Source of the DNA: Acidimicrobiales bacterium
GTDB taxonomy: Bacteria; Actinomycetota; Acidimicrobiia; Acidimicrobiales; Palsa-688
Direction of reading: 5' to 3'
DNA: 5,204 nt
NCBI GenBank assembly: GCA_019241495.1
Contig: JAFAWZ010000298.1
Span: forward strand, 1 to 5,204
This document shows positions 1-5,204 of the stretch, in pieces. The notes below the pieces were generated by a model. That model was not told the DNA's origin and made no database searches. It saw only the letters and a program-made list of their open reading frames with translations. Position 1 is the stretch's first letter, and each line of letters starts with the position of its first letter. A program made the position numbers and the translations under genes.

Positions 1-280
1 CCAGCTCGGCGACTGTGTCCTTGATCGCCTGGTTGACCGCCTCTGTGCTGCGAACGTCGCCCGCGAAGGTCACGCACTTCCTGCCCTGCTTCTCCACGAG
101 CTTGGCCGTTTCGGCCAGGTCGTCGGGACTGGCCAGCCCGTACGGGATGGGCGCGAGCTGTTCGGCGATGTCGAACACCGCGATGTCGCAGCCCTCCCGG
201 GCCAGCTCCACAGCGTGGGACCGTCCTTGGCCCCTCGCCCCCCCGGTGATGAACGCCACCTTTCCATCAAGCTTGCCCAC
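1..280 (-). CDS. Mycofactocin-coupled SDR family oxidoreductase, N-terminal part (3' end outside window)
   Basis: 93 residues of a Rossmann-fold short-chain dehydrogenase are visible; the catalytic Ser-Tyr-Lys part lies beyond the left edge. The nucleotide-binding loop is TGGARGQG (residues 12-19), Asp37 after the second strand favours NAD over NADP, and DVR (75-77) is the usual adenine-side motif. The loop-2 segment from Ile38 to about Glu63 (AEQLAPIPYGLASPDDLAET) is longer than in ordinary SDRs, and together with GQGRSHAVELAREG matches the mycofactocin-coupled subfamily, where the insertion holds NAD so that it does not exchange. In that family an alcohol is oxidised and the hydride passes through bound NAD to the peptide-derived cofactor mycofactocin. 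Start GTG at 280 is supported by a purine-rich site just upstream and by family alignment (MGKLDGKVAFITGG); no ATG fits. It follows the CMD-like gene after 61 nt and is probably in the same transcript. The alcohol substrate is unknown. Confidence 0.92.
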   Translation of the reverse strand, partial: MGKLDGKVAFITGGARGQGRSHAVELAREGCDIAVFDIAEQLAPIPYGLASPDDLAETAKLVEKQGRKCVTFAGDVRSTEAVNQAIKDTVAEL

Positions 281-285
281 GCTCT

Positions 286-296
286 CTCCCTCCCTC
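286..296 (-). promoter_or_regulatory. Ribosome binding site of the mycofactocin-coupled SDR
   Basis: Reads GAGGGAGGGAG on the minus strand, ending 5 nt before GTG at 280. It is the strongest purine-rich site in the window and supports the GTG start. The repeated GGGAG offers two registers for pairing with 16S rRNA. Confidence 0.7.
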
Positions 297-341
297 GCGC
301 GGTCTACAGCCACAGAATCTACACGTCTGCGACCTTGGAGC

Positions 342-908
342 TCACCCCCAGCGGGGCTCGACCCCATCAGGCAGGCCGACCTCGAAGGCGTTGAGCGTCA
401 GCGACACGATGGTGTAGTAACCGCACAGGCAGACCAGCTCCACCAGCCCCTGCTCGCCCAGCAGCGATACCGCGTCGGCATAGAGGTCGGAGTCCAGGCG
501 GCCCTGGGTCATGAGCCGGGTGGCCACAGCATGAACCAGCCGTTCATCCGCCTTGTCCGACTTGATGGTCCCAGTGGCGATGGAATCGACCGTCTCAGGG
601 GAGACCCCGTGCTCGAGCGCCATGCGGGAGTGGGCGAACCACTCGAACTCTGCCTTCCAATGAGCGCCGACTGTGATGATCGCCACCTCGACGAGCCGGC
701 GTTCGACGGTGGACCCGAACCGCAGGTCGGTTCCCACTGCGACCATCTTGTTGCCCAGCGCGGCCGAGTACAGCCAAGGGTTGAACGGCCCGGACAGGCC
801 GCCTGCCTCGGTCACCACCTGGCCTCCCCGGCTGGACACGATGCTGTCCCACAGGCGCAGGCCCTCATCCCCCAGAACGTCGCGCTGCAGGTAAGGAAGT
901 CTCGTCAT
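342..908 (-). CDS. Carboxymuconolactone decarboxylase/AhpD-fold family protein, no redox CxxC
   Basis: 188 residues with a single CMD-like helical domain. The core is ERRLVEVAIITVGAHWKAEF (residues 69-88) followed by EWFAHSRMALEHGVS (89-103). Set against AhpD, the proton-relay glutamate and histidine are kept at the right spacing (Glu74 and His93, 19 apart), while the two peroxidatic cysteines fall at Ala86 and Glu89. It should therefore not be a thiol peroxidase of the AhpD type; the layout is closer to the gamma-carboxymuconolactone decarboxylase branch, although it is not expected to be the true PcaC enzyme, which is shorter. The start ATG at 908 gives the MTRLPYL N-terminus common in this family; an in-frame ATG at 947 would add 13 residues without a better ribosome site. 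It follows the CoA-transferase gene after 71 nt. Its reaction is unknown; a hydrolase, decarboxylase or isomerase role in the same pathway is a guess. Confidence 0.88.
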   Translation of the reverse strand: MTRLPYLQRDVLGDEGLRLWDSIVSSRGGQVVTEAGGLSGPFNPWLYSAALGNKMVAVGTDLRFGSTVERRLVEVAIITVGAHWKAEFEWFAHSRMALEHGVSPETVDSIATGTIKSDKADERLVHAVATRLMTQGRLDSDLYADAVSLLGEQGLVELVCLCGYYTIVSLTLNAFEVGLPDGVEPRWG

Positions 909-912
909 GCCC

Positions 913-932
913 AGATCATATGGGCTTGATCT
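913..932. repeat. Inverted repeat AGATCA-N8-TGATCT before the CMD-like gene
   Basis: A perfect 6-bp inverted repeat with an 8-nt centre lies 4 nt upstream of the CMD-like start. In the transcript it would separate the only Shine-Dalgarno-like GGGAG (935-931) from the ATG at 908 by 22 nt, a spacing that becomes short if the stem folds. It could be an operator, a translation-control hairpin or chance; a repeat this short is expected by chance in several kilobases. Confidence 0.3.
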
Positions 933-979
933 CCCGCGGGCCCGCATCCCGGATACGCGACCCGGCAGGTCACCAAGTT

Positions 980-2197
980 TCAGAGGATGGCGCCCGAGAC
1001 CTTGTGCGCGACGATGGTGTCCCAGTCGAGCCCCAGCTCGGCCAGGACCTCGTCGGTGTGCTGGCCATGATCGGGGCCGGGCCGCAGCTCGCCCGTCGGC
1101 TCCTCGTCGTACTGAACCGGGGACCCGACCAGCCGGTACTCGTTGCCCTCCTCGTCGCGCACGTCGCCGAAGTAGCCGTTCGCTTCGGCCTGGGGATCGT
1201 CGTGCATCTCGAGGGGCGTCTGTACTACGCCCCAGGCGCCCTTCTGGCTGCCGAGGCGCTTGGCCAGCTCCTCGAGCGGGTAGCGGCCGAACACCTCGTC
1301 GAGGGCGGCGACGCACTCGGCCCGATGCTCGGAACGGGCTTTCGAGCTGGAGAAACGGGGATCCTGGGCCACCTCCGCAGCGCCGAGGGCCTCGCAGAGG
1401 GGGGCGAAGAACCGGTCGGACTCGAACATGGACAGCTTCACGAAGCGGCGGTCGGCGCTTTGGTAATAGATCGATATGGGGTTGGCGTTCTCCTCCCGGC
1501 GAGGTCTCGGCATGTCGTCCAACCCCAGCATGGCGGTGGCGACGATGCCGGGCGCCATGGCCCACATGGCGACCGACAGCAGCGACACGTCGACCACCGG
1601 CGCCTCGCCCGTCCTCTCCCGGTGGTAGAGACCACCGAGGATCGAACCCGCGATGGTCATGGCTCCCGGGAGGTCACCGACCGCGGCGGTTCCGGCCAGC
1701 GGCCACTCTTCCCCCGGGGCCTTGAGCGAGTGGGCCACCGACCCGCGAGCCAGATAGGCCGTGCCGTCGTAGCCGGCCGCGTCGGCGTCGGCCCCCTTCG
1801 GGCCGTAACCACTGCCCCGGGCGTAAACGATCCGTGGGTTGCGGGCCCGGATGTCGGCCACATCGATATGCAGCTTCTTGCGGGCCGCGGGAAGGAAGTT
1901 GGTCAGGAAAACGTCGGCCGTCTCGACCAGCCGGTAGAGCAGCTCGCGGCCGTCTTCGGTGGCAATGTTGATGGCCACCGAACGTTTGCCCCGGTTGGTC
2001 ATCTCCATCATGAAGCTCTTGTTGACCTTGGCGTTCTCATAGCCGGTCCCGACGAAGCCCCGCTGGGGATCTGGAGCGTCTGGGTGCTCGATCTTCAACA
2101 CGTCGGCCCCGAGGTCGGCGAGCACCGCTCCGGCGGCGGGGACGAAGGTCCACGACGCCACTTCGACTACTCGGATACCGGAGAGGATCTTGGTCAA
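980..2197 (-). CDS. CaiB/BaiF class III CoA-transferase, single domain
   Basis: A 405-residue protein of normal length for the formyl-CoA/carnitine CoA-transferase family, expected to transfer CoA between carboxylic acids in the cytosol through an aspartyl-CoA intermediate. Visible motifs are LSGIRVVEVASWTF (N-terminus), LADLGADVLKIEHPD, NRGKRSVAINI, GSGYGPKG, AGYD (142-144), AVGDLPGAM with the predicted catalytic Asp175, and YHRERTGEAPVVDVSLL. The racemase histidine position is Tyr143, so an alpha-methylacyl-CoA racemase is less likely. The start is TTG at 2197, sharing bases with the TGA of the upstream gene (TTGA); GAAAGG lies 7 nt before it and the family N-terminus begins a few residues later, so no other start fits as well. 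The overlap implies coupled translation with the fused transferase. It may act on a different acid from its neighbour or form a mixed complex with it; neither can be decided here. Confidence 0.95.
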   Translation of the reverse strand: MTKILSGIRVVEVASWTFVPAAGAVLADLGADVLKIEHPDAPDPQRGFVGTGYENAKVNKSFMMEMTNRGKRSVAINIATEDGRELLYRLVETADVFLTNFLPAARKKLHIDVADIRARNPRIVYARGSGYGPKGADADAAGYDGTAYLARGSVAHSLKAPGEEWPLAGTAAVGDLPGAMTIAGSILGGLYHRERTGEAPVVDVSLLSVAMWAMAPGIVATAMLGLDDMPRPRREENANPISIYYQSADRRFVKLSMFESDRFFAPLCEALGAAEVAQDPRFSSSKARSEHRAECVAALDEVFGRYPLEELAKRLGSQKGAWGVVQTPLEMHDDPQAEANGYFGDVRDEEGNEYRLVGSPVQYDEEPTGELRPGPDHGQHTDEVLAELGLDWDTIVAHKVSGAIL

Positions 2198-4482
2198 ATT
2201 GCTGCCTTTCGCGTTCGGTCTGAATCTGGATCAGAACCCGACTCGGGTTGCCGCCATAGGGTCGTCACACCGGATTCGGACAGCCGAGCGACCTCCTCCG
2301 AGGAGTACCCGAGCTCGAAGAGTATCTCCTCGCTGTGCTGTCCATGGATCACCGGCGGCCCAGCCAGGCGGGAGGGGGTGGCCTCGAAGTGCCAGAGCCG
2401 GCCGAGCTGCTCGGTACGCCCCCACAACGCATGGGTGTACTTGGTCACCCAACCCCGGGACACCAACGAGGGCTCGTCGTACCAGGACTCGATGAAGTCT
2501 GCGGACGCCAGCTCGGCCGGCACACCCGCCTGGTCGAGGATGGCGGCCCATTCCGCGCCCGACCGGGTCGCGAACCGTTCTGACAATCGAGCCGCCAGTT
2601 GGCCCGCGTTGCGGTGCCGGGCCGGGCGGTCCGCGAAGCGAGGGTCCGAGACCAGATCGTCCAAATCGAGGGCGCGGCACAGGGCCGGCCAGTGATCGGG
2701 CTTGATGGCGGCCACGCAGATCCACCCGTCGGCGGTCTGGTAGAGGCGATACAGCGGGCCGAGACCGGTCTGCTCCCTGTCGAGGCTCGGGAAACGCGAC
2801 CCGTCCTCTGCCTCGCCCACGTGAGACGCCAAGAAGGCGGCCGCTCCTGAGATGCTGGCCTCCACGAGTGAGCTCTCCCCCGTCCGCTCCCGCCGTTGGA
2901 GGCCTTCCAGCACGCCCAGCACGGACAGGATGGCGGTGGCGTGGTCGCACATGCCGAGCCGGTTCCAGGTCGGGTGGCCACCCGCAGCGGTCGCGCCCTG
3001 CTCGTGCTCCAGGCCGGAAAGGGCCTGGGACATCTGGTCACAACCAGGGAAGCTGGCCAGCGGCCCGACTGGCCCGAAACCGGTGACGTGGCAGTAGACG
3101 ATGCCCGGATTCACCGCCCGAACGTCCTCGTAGCCGATGCCGAGCCGCTCGGCCACCCCGGGTCGCATGTTGTGGTGGATGACATCGGCCTGGCTGATCA
3201 GCCGCGAGACCACCTCCTTGCCCTCCGCTGACTTCAAATCGAGGGTGATCGAGCGCTTGCCCCGCTGGCAGGCCGCCCACACCTGGTTGTCCGTGGCGCG
3301 CGGCGCGTTCACGTTGTCGACCCGTATGACGTCGGCCCCGAGGTCGGACAGCAGCATGGGCCCGTACGGACCGGCCACGGCCAGGCCGAAGTCCAGGACT
3401 CGGATTCCCTCGAGAGGCGACGACAGCCTCTCGCCGGTCGGGTCTCCACGCTCGGGGGTTCGGCCCGGTTGGCGGGTCACCGTGAAGGCACGGCCGAACT
3501 GCCGGGCCCGGCCACTTTCGGTCTTGCATTCCTCCACGGCCCCGATGGCCCGGATCTGGGGGTGGTCGTACGACTCGGAAACGGAGAGTACGGGCTGGCA
3601 GCGAACGTCGTTGTCCCAGAACAACTGAAGCCACTCCTGGGCCGGCTTGCGCCGGAACATCTCTTGGACCGAGCCCTGCCAGGCCTTGCGCTCGGCGCAG
3701 CTGCCGGCCTGGGCTCCGGCCAGGTGCGAAGCATCGAGCCCGAGGGTCTTGAGCATCAAGGGAACGACCTCCGGCATGGGGTGCACCCACCGGCCGTCAC
3801 CCGCTTCGTATGAGGGCGTCGGCGAGACGTCCCGGCACCCATAGATCGAGTAGTAGCCGGGGTTCGGCCGCTCCACCCGCGTCCACGGCATGGTCGTCCA
3901 GGCCAGCACTCCCTGGGCCAGGGACGTATCGACCTTCTGGCCCAGACCCGAGATCTCCCGCTCGCGAAGCGCCGCCATGATCCCGCACGCCGCGAGCAGC
4001 CCGGCCCCATAGCTCGGCAGCGGTGACCAGTGGAAGATCGGACCGGGTCGATGCCCGGGTTGCTCGTACATCATCCCGGTACGAGCTTGGACCAGGCAGT
4101 CGTAACCGGGCCGGTCGCGAAGCGGTCCCTCGGTTCCGTAGCCGGTGATCGAGCAGTGCACCAGGCGGCTGAAGCCGGCGGTGGCCTCCGGGCCCAGGCC
4201 GAGCTTCTCCAGAGTGCTCGGGGCGAAGGAGTCGACCAGCACGTCAGCGTCGGCGATGAGGGCAAGGACCCGCTCCCGGTCCTCGGCCACCCTCAGGTCG
4301 GCCGTCACCTGGTGCTTGCCTCTGTCCCAGACCTTGGAGGCGGAGGTGGCGAGGTCGTCGGGCCCGGGCCTGACCACACGTGTGACGTCGGCGCCCCCAT
4401 CCGCGAGGAGCATGGTGGCGATAGGGCCGGCGCTCCCCCTGGAGAGGTCCACAACTTTGATTCCCTGCAATACGTCGCTCAC
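2194..4482 (-). CDS. Fused two-domain class III (CaiB/BaiF) CoA-transferase
   Basis: A 762-residue protein made of two CaiB/BaiF halves; single-domain members are usually near 400 residues. Half 1 covers about residues 5-340 (LQGIKVVDLSRG, LLADGGADV, ITGYGTEGP, PGYD). Half 2 covers about 356-735 (LEGIRVLDFG, LLSDLGADVIRVD, RGKRSITLDLK, VTGFGPVGP, RRERTGE). An ungapped comparison of the core helix with the next gene puts the covalent-intermediate aspartate at D513 in half 2 (LGMCDHA) but at Ser157 in half 1 (LPSYGAG), so only half 2 should be a complete active site. The histidine used by alpha-methylacyl-CoA racemases is Tyr127 and Cys481 in the two halves, which favours transferase over racemase. 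A GTG start at 4482 is chosen because AGAGGA lies 7 nt upstream and the domain begins at residue 5; an earlier ATG at 4527 would overlap the thiolase gene. The last ~20 residues are an acidic then basic tail outside the domain. Role: moves CoA between acids; substrates unknown. DMSP-cleaving DddD has a comparable tandem layout, but identity with it is not claimed. Confidence 0.93.
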   Translation of the reverse strand: MSDVLQGIKVVDLSRGSAGPIATMLLADGGADVTRVVRPGPDDLATSASKVWDRGKHQVTADLRVAEDRERVLALIADADVLVDSFAPSTLEKLGLGPEATAGFSRLVHCSITGYGTEGPLRDRPGYDCLVQARTGMMYEQPGHRPGPIFHWSPLPSYGAGLLAACGIMAALREREISGLGQKVDTSLAQGVLAWTTMPWTRVERPNPGYYSIYGCRDVSPTPSYEAGDGRWVHPMPEVVPLMLKTLGLDASHLAGAQAGSCAERKAWQGSVQEMFRRKPAQEWLQLFWDNDVRCQPVLSVSESYDHPQIRAIGAVEECKTESGRARQFGRAFTVTRQPGRTPERGDPTGERLSSPLEGIRVLDFGLAVAGPYGPMLLSDLGADVIRVDNVNAPRATDNQVWAACQRGKRSITLDLKSAEGKEVVSRLISQADVIHHNMRPGVAERLGIGYEDVRAVNPGIVYCHVTGFGPVGPLASFPGCDQMSQALSGLEHEQGATAAGGHPTWNRLGMCDHATAILSVLGVLEGLQRRERTGESSLVEASISGAAAFLASHVGEAEDGSRFPSLDREQTGLGPLYRLYQTADGWICVAAIKPDHWPALCRALDLDDLVSDPRFADRPARHRNAGQLAARLSERFATRSGAEWAAILDQAGVPAELASADFIESWYDEPSLVSRGWVTKYTHALWGRTEQLGRLWHFEATPSRLAGPPVIHGQHSEEILFELGYSSEEVARLSESGVTTLWRQPESGSDPDSDRTRKAAI
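2205..2210 (-). promoter_or_regulatory. Ribosome binding site of the single-domain CoA-transferase (TTG start)
   Basis: Reads GAAAGG on the minus strand, 7 nt before TTG at 2197, inside the end of the fused transferase gene. It supports the unusual TTG start and the TTGA stop-start overlap. Confidence 0.65.
2235..2249. repeat. Perfect 7-1-7 palindrome AACCCGA-C-TCGGGTT
   Basis: A 15-nt palindrome inside the last codons of the fused CoA-transferase, about 40 nt before the TTG start of the next gene. A second, 5-bp inverted repeat (TCTGA and TCAGA, 2219-2235) abuts it. It is too short-looped to be a hairpin terminator and has no T-run on the minus strand. It might be an operator half-hidden in coding sequence, but coding composition and chance explain it as well. 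Confidence 0.25.
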
Positions 4483-4486
4483 CTGT

Positions 4487-5204
4487 TCATCCTCTTGTAA
4501 GCAGGATGGCCCCCCCACGGGAGCCACTTCCGATCGCGACGAGCGCTACTTCTGCGCCCGCCACCTGTGCGTCCCCGGCTCGACCCGACAGCTGGCGGGT
4601 CGCCTGGGCGACCTTCTCGAGTCCGTGGTAGCGCCCGACCCCGAGCTGCCCTCCGTCTGTGCAGATCGGCAGCCTGCCCCCGACCCTGGTGTCGCCGCTC
4701 GCGAACAGGGCACCCGATTCGCCCCGCCCGCACAGCCCGAGGCCCTCGGTCCACATCAGGGTCTGGAAGGAGAAACCGTCGTACAGCTCCGCCACGTCGA
4801 CGTCGGCGGGGGAGAGACCGGTCTTCTCCCAGATCAGCTTGCCGTTGTGATAGCTGAGGTCCTGGGTCAGGCTCGGCGCGGCCAGCTCGTGCTCGACCTG
4901 GGTGCCTGGTGAAAGGGCGGCGGCCTCGATCACCGCCGGGCGGTGCTTCAAGTCGGCGGCGCGCTCGGCCGAGGTCAGCACCAGAGCCACGCTGGCGTCG
5001 ATCGGCATGTCGCAGTCCACGATCCGCAACGGGGTGGAGATCATGGGTGAGGCGTAGTACCCATCGATGTCCAGCGGCTTTCCGTACCACGCGGCGCGCG
5101 GGTTGAGCTGGGCATGGGCCCGGTTGTTGAGCACCACCGCGGCCAGAGCGTCGGAGTCCTGACCGGTCTCGTGAAGGAAACGCTGCGCCATGAGCGCCCA
5201 CTTC
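4487..5204 (-). CDS. SCP-x/Ltp-type thiolase-like protein, C-terminal part (5' end outside window)
   Basis: 238 residues are visible and the reading frame runs open past the right edge, so roughly the first 150 residues of a protein that is usually near 390 are missing, including the region of the nucleophilic cysteine. Recognised from the C-terminal thiolase fold of the lipid-transfer-protein/SCP-x group: a NPRAAWYGKPL stretch, ASPMISTPLRIVDCDMPIDASVALVLTSAE written here only as its two ends (ASPMIS and VLTSAE), ELYDGF at visible residues 139-144, GLCGRGESG, GGRLPICTDGG, and RYHG with His193. In SCP2 thiolases the second motif is HDCF; here it is YDGF, and no CGGG-type cysteine is seen near the end (GSGSRGGAILL). 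Known Ltp2-type steroid aldolases are thiolase-fold proteins using tyrosines, so C-C cleavage by retro-aldol reaction is possible; this is inference. Likely cytosolic, acting on an acyl-CoA. It ends 4 nt before the fused CoA-transferase gene. Family call is sure; thiolase versus aldolase is open. Confidence 0.9.
   Translation of the reverse strand, partial: KWALMAQRFLHETGQDSDALAAVVLNNRAHAQLNPRAAWYGKPLDIDGYYASPMISTPLRIVDCDMPIDASVALVLTSAERAADLKHRPAVIEAAALSPGTQVEHELAAPSLTQDLSYHNGKLIWEKTGLSPADVDVAELYDGFSFQTLMWTEGLGLCGRGESGALFASGDTRVGGRLPICTDGGQLGVGRYHGLEKVAQATRQLSGRAGDAQVAGAEVALVAIGSGSRGGAILLTRG
4490..4496 (-). promoter_or_regulatory. Ribosome binding site of the fused CoA-transferase
   Basis: Reads AAGAGGA on the minus strand, 7 nt before GTG at 4482. 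It overlaps the last codons and stop of the thiolase-like gene, so ribosomes ending there can restart after 4 nt. It decides the GTG start over the longer ATG at 4527. Confidence 0.7.

Noticed and set aside
303..323. Direct repeat TCTACA at 303-308 and 318-323 (TGTAGA on the minus strand) between the CMD-like and SDR genes.
   Set aside because: Two 6-nt copies 15 nt apart could be activator half-sites, but no promoter boxes accompany them and chance is a sufficient explanation.
342..1565. A long minus-strand frame that would add over 200 residues to the front of the CMD-like protein.
   Set aside because: The extra part is Arg/Gly-rich out-of-frame translation of the CoA-transferase gene; the family N-terminus and the ATG at 908 mark the real start.
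980..2197. Alpha-methylacyl-CoA racemase as the product of the single-domain gene.
   Set aside because: The racemase catalytic histidine position is Tyr143 in the AGYD motif, which fits CoA-transferases better.
920..2695. A 591-codon open frame on the plus strand, antisense to the CoA-transferase genes.
   Set aside because: It lies opposite two clear CaiB/BaiF genes, crosses their junction, has no recognisable domain and is repetitive in Gly, Arg and Val. Long antisense frames are common in GC-rich coding DNA.
4510..4516. A run of seven C near the 3' end of the thiolase-like gene as a possible frameshift site.
   Set aside because: The frame reads through it into the expected C-terminal GGAILLTRG and a well-placed stop, so no frameshift is indicated.
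4483..4527. An ATG start at 4527 giving 15 extra residues to the fused CoA-transferase.
   Set aside because: The extension overlaps the thiolase-like gene, is not part of the domain, and the GTG at 4482 has a well-spaced AGAGGA.

Overview
The window is GC-rich, with strongly GC-biased third codon positions, and every supported gene lies on the minus strand. It looks like a chromosomal catabolic operon from an actinobacterium. The best lineage clue is the N-terminus of a mycofactocin-coupled short-chain dehydrogenase at the left edge, because the mycofactocin system is concentrated in Actinobacteria (mycobacteria, Rhodococcus, Acidimicrobiia and relatives). SCP-x/Ltp-type thiolases, repeated CaiB/BaiF CoA-transferases and SDRs in one run are also typical of these lipid-, steroid- and terpenoid-degrading organisms. 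The species cannot be named from the sequence.

In transcription order (right to left) the layout is as follows. (1) 5204-4487: C-terminal part of an SCP-x/Ltp-type thiolase-like protein, cut by the window edge. (2) 4482-2194: a 762-residue protein made of two fused class III CoA-transferase (CaiB/BaiF) halves, in which the N-terminal half has lost the catalytic aspartate and the C-terminal half keeps it. (3) 2197-980: a separate single-domain CaiB/BaiF CoA-transferase whose TTG start overlaps the preceding stop (TTGA). (4) 908-342: a carboxymuconolactone decarboxylase/AhpD-fold protein without the redox CxxC. (5) 280-1: the first 93 residues of the mycofactocin-coupled SDR. The first three genes are packed with a 4-nt gap and a 4-nt overlap, so they are probably co-transcribed and translationally coupled. 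The last two follow gaps of 71 and 61 nt. No convincing promoter or factor-independent terminator is seen, no RNA gene, mobile element or CRISPR array is present, and no plus-strand gene is supported.

Together the genes suggest catabolism of a CoA-activated acid. CoA-transferases would load or move CoA between acids, the SDR would oxidise a secondary alcohol and pass electrons to mycofactocin, and the thiolase-like enzyme would form or break a C-C bond beside a thioester. The substrate cannot be read from the sequence. The most notable points are three CoA-transferase domains in a row with only two intact active sites, a thiolase-like protein whose visible motifs suggest non-thiolase chemistry such as a retro-aldol cleavage, and the predicted dependence on mycofactocin.
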